A stretch of DNA of 64,000 nt, from positions 7,275,102 through 7,339,101 of the forward strand of contig JAULSN010000002.1 of NCBI GenBank assembly GCA_033439765.1, written 5' to 3'. The notes below the pieces were generated by a model. It ran no database searches and was not told where the DNA came from. It saw nothing but the letters and a program-made list of their open reading frames with translations. This DNA is from Lasiosphaeria ovina (Eukaryota; Ascomycota; Sordariomycetes; Sordariales; Lasiosphaeriaceae). Positions 1-10,556 of the stretch are shown here, one piece after another. A program made the position numbers and the translations under genes. Every line of letters begins with the position of its first letter. The first letter of the stretch is position 1.

Positions 1-759
1 GAGGAAATGGACAACTATGCCGCCGAGAGTTTCCAGCGAGCCGAGCGCGCCCAAAAGGCTGGTCTATTTGACGACGAAATCGCCCCTATCAAGACCCGGA
101 TCAAGGATGCCAACGGCGAGTGGAAGGAGGTCACCGTCACCAGAGACGAGGGTATCCGGCCGGGCACCACGGCCGAGGGGCTGGGCAAGATCAGAGCCGC
201 TTTCCCGCAATGGGGCCCTACAACCACCGGTGGAAATGCCAGCCAGGTCACTGATGGGGGTAGGCTGCACCAGTCTCCCCTCCCACATCCCTTTCAACGC
301 GGCCTATTGGAATGCTAACATCGGAACCGTACAGCTGCCGCCGTCATCCTAATGAAGCGCTCCACCGCCATCAAACTCGGTCAGCCAATCCTCGCCAAGT
401 ATGTTGGATCGACTATCGCCGGCCTAGCGCCCCGTATCATGGGCATTGGCCCGACCGTTGCCATCCCAAAGCTCCTCTCCCAGCACAACTTGACCCTCAA
501 TGACATCGATGTCGTCGAGATCAACGAAGCCTTTGCTAGCATGGCCGTGTATTGCCGCAATACGCTCGGCCTTGATTGGGCCAAGCTAAATCCCCGCGGC
601 GGTGCCATCGCGCTGGGCCACCCCCTTGGTGCTACCGGCACCAGACAGATCGTCACTGGCCTAAGCGAGTGCAGAAGGACAGGCAAGAAGATCCTTCTCA
701 CGAGCATGTGCATTGGCACTGGCATGGGTATGGCAGGGCTTTTCGTGAATGAGCAATAG
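1..759 (+). CDS. 3-ketoacyl-CoA thiolase (acetyl-CoA acyltransferase), 3' part
   Basis: The gene enters from the left edge; 227 residues are visible. Exons are 1-259 and 335-759, with a 75-bp GT-AG intron at 260-334 that keeps the frame through the family motif DGAAAVILMKR. The thiolase fold is plain: the NEAFAS segment, the second thiolase signature NPRGGAIALGHPLG with its active-site His, and the C-terminal CIGTGMG motif with the catalytic proton-transfer Cys. The first signature, with the nucleophilic Cys, lies outside the window. These enzymes cleave 3-ketoacyl-CoA with CoA to release acetyl-CoA in beta-oxidation. The sequence reads like the fungal peroxisomal Pot1/Fox3 type, but the N-terminal targeting region is not visible, so the compartment is inferred. 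The stop is TAG at 757-759. Confidence 0.93.
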
Positions 760-2453
760 CGTGATTGGCAAATGTTGCTTGGAATATCGTAACCTTTTGT
801 GTAGAACTTTGTATATAAAAGCCTTCGATTGTGCTAGAAACTTGGATGGCTCCAATCTTTAATTGTGTCACTGTAGAAGAACAAGATGTGAAATGGGCCG
901 ACGTACCCCCAACTACCTATCCCGGTAGATGTAGGATTGCGGTACCTAACTCCTGTTATATGGACTGGCGATTTATCGTCTCGGCGGCTTCAGCTAGGTA
1001 GGTACCCAGCCATGACCATTGTGGAGCACCTACGAACCCCAGAAGCTGATGGAATCTCTATTTGTATCTTAAGACGCCTTTCTATTGTATTCATTGGGAC
1101 TTGGTTGTGAGGCTAGAAAATGGAGCTGAACTTAACAGAGGGAACAAAACTATAACTCAATAGGCATGTCCTTAATCGTTGTGCGTACTAGCTGAAATAA
1201 AGAAAACAATGAGCATATTAGCTCAAAGGCGCAAATAGAAGGTCTATAAGGCCATGTCAACCACGACTACCTAGTTGATAGTTTTGTTTAGTCTCTTTGT
1301 TGATTTCATGATGCTGAATCTCTCCAACCTATTCCTGGCAGCATCCAAAGGCGCATTCATGATGTGGAGATGATAATTAACGAGCCCCCCCAAAATACAA
1401 AGGTCCGCGCTGGGTTATTTTTAATCAGACGAGGGCCACGTTGGATTCGGCACTGGAACTGGCGGCACTGGTTAAACTGACCTTGAGTAAGCTTAGAAGA
1501 GAGAATAGGTAAGAGACACGGAGGGGAATGCAACGTAACAATGGAATCATGATGGCCATTTGCATGGTTTTTCGCTGCCACACCAGAGGTCGAAGCCACG
1601 ACCGGGCTGCCCCCTGAACAGGTATTCGGGATTGCAAGACTGTGTAGGAAGTACGCGGCCCTGGTGCCCCGATGGTAACTGCCTATCAGCGACTTGCTGA
1701 GGCATTTAGCAATGATTCGCAGCTTGAGAATTGATTAACAGATATACAACACATGTACATGGAACCAGAAGAGACATACGACAGAAAGGACTAAATTCTC
1801 AAGGCGGACTTTTGCACCGCCCTAGGGCGTTAAAGGCCTCCGCCGCCGATATTAGTAAAGGCATATCTGGACTGAACCGCGGCTGCACGTAATTAGCTGC
1901 TAGTCAAAATCTCACTCGTCTGCTCAAAACCAGGTCCCGAGAGCATCTCGCGCAGTGGAGTTTAATATCCGGAAGAATATGGTAAATATATGTCCGCCCC
2001 GTCAGGGTTCAATCCACCGGGAGTCGCTTAATTACTTCTCAGCGCTTCGTAAACAATGTAATCCAATTAATCTCCATAGCAAGACATCTGAGCTACAGGA
2101 TAAGTATAGTACCGGTCTGTGAGTTGAGTATGCAGTCAGCCTGCGTCAACTGCCTAGGCGCCTAGTGAGGCTGAATACCATTCCACGATACTTTGAACAG
2201 GGCTTGCTCGCACGAACATTTCGCGACGTGATTATGTACACTGGCGGTCAAAATCCCAATTCTCCTCTCTAAAATATGGCGATGACTCGGAGGGTGGGCT
2301 CAAGTATAAGAGGGGAGGGATATTCGCCGGTTCTAAACTCGAGAGTCATCTCCCATCTCTACCATCAAAGCCCTCACTTCATCCAGTCCGGAGATATCCA
2401 AAAAAGCACCCAGTTATTCATCAACCATTTCATCTCAAGCAATCGCCAACAAG
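760..2453. other. intergenic region
   Basis: No supported gene in about 1.7 kb between two plus-strand genes. Short open frames here have no family resemblance and no convincing splice partners. The last 150 bp form the promoter of the following secreted protein. Confidence 0.6.
2305..2310 (+). promoter_or_regulatory. TATA-like box of the WD-like secreted protein gene
   Basis: TATAAG lies 144 bp upstream of the ATG at 2454, followed by a pyrimidine/CA-rich 5' leader. The position fits a core promoter with a roughly 110-bp untranslated leader. Inferred from position only. Confidence 0.4.
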
Positions 2454-2993
2454 ATGCTGCTCAAATTTGCCACCATTGCCATGGCACTTACCGCCACCCA
2501 GGTCCTGGCAATCCCGGCCCCGGCGGCTGATGCCCTGGATGCTGGCGACGACAGCCTCATCATCATTGAAACGCTGGAGTTGGTTGACGGTACCATCACA
2601 ATCTATGGCTCCAACCCAACCTTCTCCAACGTGACCGAGCCGTCGTCCACCTCGCGTTTGGCTCGGCGGTGCGGCAGCAACGCCGTCAGCTGCGACGGAG
2701 GACACGTCCCCGCGCTCAACACGTGCACTGAACTCGTCAACCGCATCAGGACCAGCACCCTCACCCTCAACGGCTCGCCTCGCTCCGTCTGCCTCAGCCG
2801 TAGTGGCAAGAACTGCTGCATTAGTTGGTCAAAGGACATTGGTTCTGTCCGCGAGGCGGACCTGTTCAACGCCGGAAAGAATGTTCTGGATCGATGCGTC
2901 GGAGAAAATAACTCAGGTCTTGCTCGAGATGTGTCGATTAATGGCAACTGCCTTACCGAGTGCCTGTCTGATCGGGCAACGGGATGCAAGTAG
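2454..2993 (+). CDS. small secreted cysteine-rich protein, WD-like family
   Basis: Single-exon gene, 179 residues. Residues 1-19 form a typical signal peptide ending in a VLA site before IPAPAA. A short acidic pro-region follows and ends in a Kex2-like LARR site, after which the mature part begins CGSNAVSCDGG. The mature part has a conserved-looking Cys pattern (RRCGSN, NTC, SVCLS, NCCISWSKD, DRC, NCLTEC, TGC). The block SVCLSRSGKNCCISWSKD and the C-terminal LTECLSDR are characteristic of the fungal secreted family called WD-like (Pfam PF20493, named from memory). Function is unknown; it probably acts outside the cell. The ATG directly precedes the hydrophobic leader, so the start is firm. 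Confidence 0.8.
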   Translation: MLLKFATIAMALTATQVLAIPAPAADALDAGDDSLIIIETLELVDGTITIYGSNPTFSNVTEPSSTSRLARRCGSNAVSCDGGHVPALNTCTELVNRIRTSTLTLNGSPRSVCLSRSGKNCCISWSKDIGSVREADLFNAGKNVLDRCVGENNSGLARDVSINGNCLTECLSDRATGCK

Positions 2994-3617
2994 GCTGGTT
3001 GGGAGGCCTGAGTGAATCGAACTTGACTTTGGGCTAATTTTCTGTTTAAATGGGGCGCCTAAATTGGATGGGAACAGGATCGGAATGAAGGACATGGAGA
3101 GGTACCTGGTTAAGTAGATGTGTTGATTTGAGAGAAACGCCGAGTTTGGAAGATATTTTGTGTAGCAATAGCGTCATTGTCACCGAGATATTGAATTGTG
3201 AATAAAAGCTCTAATAAATCCCACGTAAAAACAGAATCCCAGCCAGGTGACGCAAATCTCCGTACCAGAATCATCATAACCTGATTAGAGGTACATTCAA
3301 TCTTAGCTGAAAAGCTAGAGTAATGGAAGTTACTGTGCCGCATGGTCTACCATACCTCCTTTTGCTTGTACGGTTCCGGAATCACAACACATATTGGACT
3401 CAGATACTCATACTTTTGGGCTGTTTTGGATAATTAAGGTAGCTGTTTACAGCCTTGCTCATGACAACCTTGTAAAGGCATGCCCCATCTTTCTTGTAAT
3501 CCGTTACAGCAATCTGGTCTCACCCCTGGCAAAGTATTGTCACTGCAAATTATAAAGGATATATATTGATTGCGGCGAGAGAGTCAGTAATGATATAATA
3601 TCAACCCCATTGCAAAA
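2994..3617. other. intergenic region
   Basis: Convergent 3' flanks of the WD-like gene (plus) and the EF-hand gene (minus). AT-rich, with no supported gene or repeat. Confidence 0.6.
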
Positions 3618-4031
3618 TTACAGGTAGTTATTGCTCTCGAGATGCCTGACAACTTGGACAAACTCATCGACTGGAGTAATATCTCATAGGAGTATTAGCA
3701 ACCCAACCTCGGGGAGGAAAGAACATGTCATATTAGTTCTTCAAGCATTCGCAACTTACAGTCCATCTCGCGGCCAGTATCAATACCACAACTCTGGCAA
3801 GCCGACTCGATAGACGACTCGCTGACCGACTGGCCGCTGAGCTTCTCAACGGCCGAGACAGCCTCAGAGACGCTGAGAGTGTCGTCGCCGTCATCATCGC
3901 CGCCAAGGAAGGCCCTCTTAATGTCGTCTTCGGATGCCTATTATTAAATAATTGGTAACCGGCCAGAATAATCATACTGACGGTTTCATTGGATGAAAAA
4001 TCCTGCACTCGTCTATGATGCAACTCACCAT
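3618..4031 (-). CDS. small two-EF-hand calcium-binding protein (77 aa, three exons)
   Basis: Hand-built gene of three minus-strand exons: 4031-4029 (the ATG alone), 3937-3760 and 3670-3618. Introns are 4028-3938 (GTGAGT..TAG) and 3759-3671 (GTAAGT..CAG); the spliced frame is 234 nt. The protein begins MASEDDIKRAF and carries a canonical first EF-hand loop, DDDGDDTLSVSE (residues 15-26; ligands at loop positions 1, 3, 5, 9 and 12). A second, degenerate hand ends in EMDFDEF, with Gly at loop positions 1 and 5. The start context CCACCATGG is ideal. Two hands in 77 residues make it a half-calmodulin-sized protein. It may be a calcium sensor or buffer; the partner is unknown. No signal peptide or membrane segment. 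Confidence 0.8.
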
Positions 4032-4781
4032 GGTGGCCAGAGAGTAAATGTTGATCTCTGCTGATAAAGCTGCGAGGCAATGTGGCGAATGTGGTCCGAT
4101 GTAGAGATGTGCCCGCTTCTTGGGTTGACGGAGGAGCAGACTGTTGGGGAGGGGTAAGGCGGGTTGGTTTGCGACGAAGACGTGGCCAAGTATATAAGGT
4201 AGATACGGAGGCTTGATACGCCCGCTGCAACATCACGCCATTGGGCCATTCTCGGGGCGGGGGAACTCGATATGCGATTGGCCTTGGTAGTCGCATACTT
4301 CAGGAAGCCCGCAACTCGTAGAGAAGGGTGACCGACGTAACTCTTGCCACGCAAGCGCACCAAACTGGAGACTACGAATAGTCAAGACCAGGACAGCTTC
4401 CCTGAACGAGAAGTTTCCTTGGCCCATTCGGTTTGAATCAGAGTGGAATATACTAAAAACGCTTTCTTAGTACGCTCCAATACAACCTACAAAGTGGCAT
4501 GGCATTCCGCTACAGTAAAACCCTCAAAGTGTATCCATAAAGCGCTTGCCGTAATGCTGAAATTGAACCATTCCTTGTACCCATCTGATTTGACCCGGAC
4601 TCTCCCGAGACTTGGTAGGGAGGGCATCATGAAGCTATTCCGTTACGCCTGCGGAAGCTCCAAATGTTCCGCTTTTTGATAATATTGAATGCGATTTCGA
4701 ATGCGTTGGCCTTATTTTAAAGCAGCATCCTCAAAGATAGATGACCTTGTCCACAAAATTCGTCTGGGCTACAAGTCCGTC
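4032..4781. other. intergenic region
   Basis: Holds the promoter of the minus-strand EF-hand gene and the 3' flank of the CDP-diacylglycerol synthase gene. The open frames here show no recognisable protein. Confidence 0.55.
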
Positions 4782-6438
4782 CTATCTCCTCGACGGCAAG
4801 TGATCCAGACATGAGATGAACTAAGAAGTGTCAGTGAGATTAGCGCATGGAGCGAAAGCCAGGGAACGGTAACACCTACATCAGTCCCGACGACACCCTG
4901 GTTGGACAAGTATCTTGCCATTCCCCTGATCAGCTCAATCTGGTCATCCACTGTTAGGCCTGTGATGGCAGTTTCCATCACCCCTCCCAGCGAGGCCGTA
5001 TAGGTGGCGATGAATGTGTGGTAGTAAATGAAGGAAAAGAGACCCATGGTGAACTGGCAGTCCATACGGTCCGTCATGCCGCCGTGGCCAGGGATCGAAT
5101 CGCCAAAGTCCTTTATCTTAAAAGTGCGCTTTAGCCCCGAGGCGAAGAAACCGCCAAATGGCGCAATCAACGAGGCAAATGTCGCCAGGCACAGGGTGTG
5201 AATCTGCATGGGTGCCATTGTGATGCTAAATGCCCTGCCGGGGAAGAGCTGCGGGGTGGTGTATGTGCGCGGGATGAAGACTGGGTTGGGCACGCAGTCT
5301 AGACCCGTGAATATGTTGGCTCCAAGGTCCGTAGCTGGGCAGATGAAGTACTTGGATCGCAGTAACAGGTTCGTGAGCACCACGCCAAACAAAACGGTCA
5401 TGATCCATGCGCCAACGAAACCCTCGACCGTCTTCTTAGGCGACAACTTGATGAGCTGTGTACGGCCGAATGTTATGCCACAGATGTAGGCAAAAATATC
5501 GTTGGTGATGACCAGGGCAGCAGGCAGGAAGAACCATATCATGCCTTCGAGCACGTTGTTCATGATAAAGTGCGCCTGGACCACAATGAGGAATAGTGCC
5601 ATATGTGTCCACCCAAATTGGGAAAATTGGAATTTGAGATGACCGGCCTTGAGCGAGCTTACGAAGAACACAAATCCTGCAGCACAAGTCAGCCGGCAAA
5701 GTCATGATAAGGGTGAAAGGAGCGAGATATTAATCTCCAGGAAAGCAGCGCGGCGGCCACGGAGGCGAGCCTGAGGGAGAAGGGGCCATAATAGTCGAAC
5801 ACGATGTAGGGACGTACCAAACACGTATAGAATGAAGCTGATGAACCGATGGTGCGTAGCTAGGGGTAGCAAGACCTTGTTAACCAGGACAATGTGCTTG
5901 AAGTAGTACACGACGCTCTCTCCATAGAGGAAGTACATGGTAGTTGCAAGCCAGTACCAGTTGAGGCTCTTGGAAGACTGCAGATCGCGGGCACGGCTCG
6001 GCACGCTCGCGATGGCGATGACTTCCTTGAACGAGACAACCTGTATTGTAGTTATTATTAACAAGATATAGATGTGGCCCATGAAAAGCGCTGCGAAGAA
6101 GCCTCCAATCATGACGAAGGTCCAGAAGGTCCGCTGTATGAAGTTGGCCTTCTTCTTCTCGTATTCGGCAGCCCTTTGTTCTTCAGCAGTGGGAGGCTTC
6201 TGCAAAGAACCATGAAGTCAGCACCAGTGTAAATCTTCCTCGCTTCTTAGGAATATTAGGGGCCGGGTGGATCGCGCACCTCTTGGATACCATCAAGGGT
6301 CGTAGGCGACTTTGGCTTGACTGGTGATCCTTCCTCGCTGACATCGCTAAAGCTGGACCGGCGGCCGTCGCCCCCAGTCGCAGGACCACTCGTGTGTTTG
6401 TGGGGGAATTTAACCCCGCGGCGAGACCTTCCCGTCAT
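4782..6438 (-). CDS. CDS1: CDP-diacylglycerol synthase (phosphatidate cytidylyltransferase)
   Basis: Four minus-strand exons: 6438-6280, 6199-5818, 5676-4880 and 4820-4782, giving 458 residues, almost the length of yeast Cds1. Introns are 6279-6200, 5817-5677 and 4879-4821. The start is the ATG at 6438; nothing in frame upstream has an ATG. The N-terminus is hydrophilic (MTGRSRRG), then come several membrane segments. The diagnostic signature KRTFKIKDFGDSIPGHGGMTDRMD (key residues K-R, K-D, H-G-G, D-R-x-D) lies near residues 360-386. The enzyme makes CDP-diacylglycerol from phosphatidate and CTP, the branch point to phosphatidylinositol, phosphatidylserine and cardiolipin, normally in the ER membrane. 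The last 13 codons sit in their own exon and end in LPSRR. It is divergent from the Rad26-like gene. Confidence 0.95.
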
Positions 6439-7607
6439 GGTTGTCGTCAACTGACAGCGCCAAAGGCGGAGACTGCTTGTATATGTGGAATATCTATTGT
6501 CTGACGTCTGAGGTCGGTGCTGTTGTCTACTGGCGCCGGGTAGTCCGGAGTACAGGCGGCGGTCGGGTTTGGAGGATGCGCAGGTGCCGAGCTTTGCGGC
6601 AGGCTACTAATAAATTCTCCGGCGGCAGCTGCAGCGGCTGCGGCGACGTCCTTAGCGACGAGATGGAGTTGTACCGCTAGGGAGTGAGCGGAGGGTCTTG
6701 TCGACGTCGTGATGGGTTGCGAGTTGTGGCTGGCCAAGAGTCAACGGGACAAAAAGCTTCCGGAAAGTGGGCGACGCGCGACAGTGGGTGATTGAAATTT
6801 AGGTGTGCTACGTCAATGGTGGCTCGGTCGGGGAAGAATACCTAGTCAGAAGGTGGAGCAAGGCTAAGCTCGGGCCTGCGCCTCGAAAGCCGCTACTTCT
6901 TGTATTGTAGGGAATGCGTACCGTACTTGACTGGACTTACCGAGTACGTAATACACCAATCCAGGTGTAATCTATGAAATGTAACGACGACCGGAACGAC
7001 AGCAAGAAACAACGAGGGGCTCTCAGATGTTGAAGTCTGGGAAGACAAATACGGCACGAAAACTCAAGGTAATTTCCCAAGTAATCGACCGCTCCTGCTC
7101 AAGGAAATCACGCTTTTCAAGAGCAGCAACGGCGAGCTATACGTACTTGCTCTTTCGTTCGTCCTTGCTCTGCAGGCGGTCATGCAACTCTGGAGTCTGG
7201 GCAATTCGCAGCTTCACAAGATCCGGATCAGTACAAGCCTTGGCGCGCGCCTTGCCACTGAGACCGAGACCCCGAACCGGAACCTGGCTGAACAGTTGAT
7301 CCGAAAATGTCCTGTGCCCCACCTTTGGAGTCCAGACCCCTGCCCGGCACCCACCACCGTGCCAGGCGCGTCACTGAATTGCACTGTGGGGCTAAGGTTC
7401 TCGACAAAACCCCACGGAGGCCTGAAAAAGACTGTCCTAGATTGGGCCCATTTGCGCATTTGTCGTGCTACATTTTGCTTTTGCACCCCCTCGTTTTGCT
7501 TTCGCATCCTTGCTTTGGTGCTTGAGCTCGACCTGGAAAGGCGGGGAAGGCTCGAGGGTCCTTTCTAATGGCATGGTTGTTACACGCGCTGGACGCAAAG
7601 AGCGGCC
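6439..7607. other. divergent intergenic/promoter region
   Basis: About 1.17 kb between two divergently transcribed housekeeping-type genes. Open frames exist on both strands but look like chance frames. No tRNA or repeat found. Confidence 0.55.
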
Positions 7608-10175
7608 ATGGACGAGTACTCGGATGATGGGTTCGACGACTTGAACGACAACACTCTGCAGGAGCTCGAAAACAACGCTATCCAGTTTACGCAGGCCCAG
7701 AAACCCGCTCAATCGCAATTTGCCCCCCATGCCCAAGCTGAGGCCTACGGCTTTGCCTTGGACGACGACGATTTGGACGACACTGTTGTCATTGACGAGC
7801 TTGCCGGGCCCTTGCCCCGTCCCCACCCAGACCACACTCTGCCGCTCCAGCAACCCCGGGTTCTCGCCAGTCTCGCCGGCCAACAGTCGCGACCCTCATA
7901 CCCCCGTCGCCCGAACTACCCGTCTTTGTCTCGGCCCGCCCCGCGTCCTCTTTTGTCCCAGCGATACCCCGCCCGCCCCGCGCCTCAGCCGTCGCAGTTC
8001 GCGCGTCCTCCCATCCCCATCCCTCGGCCATACCAGATCCAGCCATCGCAGGCGCTACAGGGTACAGCGACAGGCAATCAGCACGACGTGATATCTGCTC
8101 TTCAAGCCCGTCTTTCTGCCCTCGAGGCCGAGGCGACAGCGGCCAGGGGTGAGGCGGCCATCTTGCGCTCCAAGTTCGACAAGGCTCAAACTACCCACGA
8201 TGCGGAGGTAGCGCGCCTGAAGAAACAAAGTGCCGAGCAAGCTGTAGAACAGAAGCGACAGGTAGAAGCCGCGAAGGCCGCAGAGCGTACCCTAGCAACA
8301 GAACTGCATTTCGTACGCCAGGATAGAGAAGAGCTGGGGCGGGCCAAAACAAGGAAGAGGGATGGCCCCACGACTCCCAAGAAGAACAAGGTATGGGGAC
8401 TGGCCGATGGCTTTGATGGCATTGAGATCATGTCGAGCCCAACACGGGGCGAGGCGCAAAAGAGGAAGGACTCTTCCTTCACCATCCCCCCCGTTGAGCG
8501 CACGCCGACCAAGGGAAAGAGGAAACGGCCTGCCGTCGATAGTCCAACTTTTGCTCTCGAAACTCACTCGGAAGAATTGGGACTTGACGACATGCGGAAT
8601 GGCGCGGAGCCTGCTGCACCTAGCGACACGTCGAGCGTCTTGCCTTATGATGTAGGTCCTTCGGCCATACTACCCTAACATAACTACCCTAACATAATAT
8701 GTTTGCTGATCATCTCATCCTAGTTTCTCAAACTGGTCCTGGACCACAGCGCACTCCACGGCCAGCCTCTGACTTTCGATCTCTTGTCGCGCTTTTCGTT
8801 CCCCTCGACTCCCTCAGAAACCTTTGCTTCTGTCATCTTCCAGAAGTTGCCCCAGATGGGTAGCTCTCGGGAACCCCTCCGCCTGCTCGCCGATTTCGCA
8901 GAATTCATGATCGATTTGTGGCAACGGTGCTTGTCGGAAAAATACCACGCGCCAATATACTATCTCGCTGCGTTGGCTTCGTACACGTTGCAGCTCAACA
9001 CAATTGCCGTGGCCCCCCATGTCATATCGTCCTTGATTCCGCTCTGCACAACAACGTGCCGCCTGGTGGCGCTCCCTCGGTTCAATAGCGTGGATGGGGA
9101 TATTTCTAATCATCCGGATCAGATAGTTCGGCAACTATATTCTGACATTGACGTCACTCAGTGCCTATCACTTTTGTATCTAGCTGCGTTGGGCTGTTTG
9201 CCATCACCTTCCGAGGGTTCAGGTATGGATCTCCCTTCGGAGTACTTCCATCAAGTTCAGTTTTGGAAGTCCGTCGAGCTCGAATTCATATTGATGATGC
9301 TCTCGCCAAAGCATCCCGAGCCAGATTGGTTCGGGACGCTCTCCCTTTTGTGGACTTCGGTGCTTCCCCACAGCATTGGGCCCATACCCAATTCCCTCTC
9401 AACAACGACTCACTATGCAAACGGCCGGGCCGAGGCCGAGACACCCGAGTCCATCGCCAACATGATCATTGATCGTGTCTCGTCCTTTCTTGCCGAGTCA
9501 CCTCGGTGGGCGACACCGGATTCGGCACAGCAAGTCAACGTCCGATCGGCTGCGCTGAGAACTATGATGGTGTTCGCTACGAGCCCCTTTGGAGCCATGC
9601 ATATTGCCAACAGCGAGGTTGCAATCCCTCGCCTAGTCACTGTCTTGTGCTGGGCCATTGATAGGCTATACGACATGGATGTACAACTTTCTCCGCGAAG
9701 GCTCCCCGATATTCGCGCCGGCAATGATGGACCTGGGGTTAAACTGGGAGATAGCATGGAATGCAGAGTCCGGGACCCGGAAGGAACACAGGAAATGCAG
9801 ATGGATCTGGACGATTCTGCGCAGCCGGTGCCGAGGGACGCTGACGTCATGGAGGCCGAGACCTGCTACGACGATGTCGCCGATCACGACATGCATAGGC
9901 TTCTTTGTCGTTTCATTGCACAGGCAATGGTACTCCTCCACACACTCGTCACAGACCCGCGCACCGCGAATATCGTCAACATGACGGCAAAGCTGGCAGC
10001 ATCTCATGGTGGTGCGCAGCGGTATCTTCTTACATTAGCGCGGCTCAATTTTGCAGAAGAAGACCTCATTCTAGAGGCTGGCATTGACGCCGACACCGTG
10101 GAATTAGCCCATGAGCTGTTGGAGCTTGCCGTAACCCCCGACGAGGGGGAGGGTGTTGGCGAGCTGTTTGTATGA
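7608..10175 (+). CDS. Rad26/ATRIP-like DNA damage checkpoint protein
   Basis: Two exons, 7608-8651 and 8724-10175, with an intron at 8652-8723 (GTAGGT..TAG), giving 831 residues. The N-terminus is acidic (MDEYSDDGFDDLNDNTLQELENNAIQ), the pattern seen at the start of fungal Rad26/UvsD proteins. A proline- and arginine-rich linker follows, then a coiled coil at about residues 160-250 and a basic stretch (KTRKRDGPTTPKKNK). The long C-terminal part is helical-repeat-like, matching the Rad26 C-terminal region. Family members bind the Mec1/ATR kinase and bring it to RPA-coated single-stranded DNA in the nucleus. It is divergent from CDS1 and convergent with the modin-like gene. Confidence 0.85.
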
Positions 10176-10556
10176 GACAGGTTCTAATCATCTTGACGTG
10201 ATATTAGAGCCATGAATATATGCTTATATTTTAATATTGGCTTTTTATGACGTGCAGATCGATACAAATCTCAGCGTTGGCCGGTGTATTGACTACGCCC
10301 ATCATAGACTCCGTAATGGAGCATGTATATTTGAGCATTTATATCGAAACGATAACAGATTACCATTGATATCCGCAGTTTTTATAACCACAAAAATTTG
10401 TTCAAAACCAGAAACATCCCCAATATCACTACTATATATCAGTTATACCGCAACCCCTGTGGAAGTCCCTCCTTAAGGCAAGTCTTATTGAAGCAGACGA
10501 AATATAACATACCGCAACCCACTTCAATCAGCTACAAAACCTGGGTGAGGACTTGG
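10176..10556. other. convergent intergenic region
   Basis: 381 bp between convergent stop codons. AT-rich, as expected of two 3' untranslated regions; nothing else seen. Confidence 0.6.

Noticed and set aside
7390..7412. tRNA T-arm-like GGTTCTCGAC sequence
   Set aside because: No matching acceptor, D or anticodon arms around it; no tRNA gene could be folded there.
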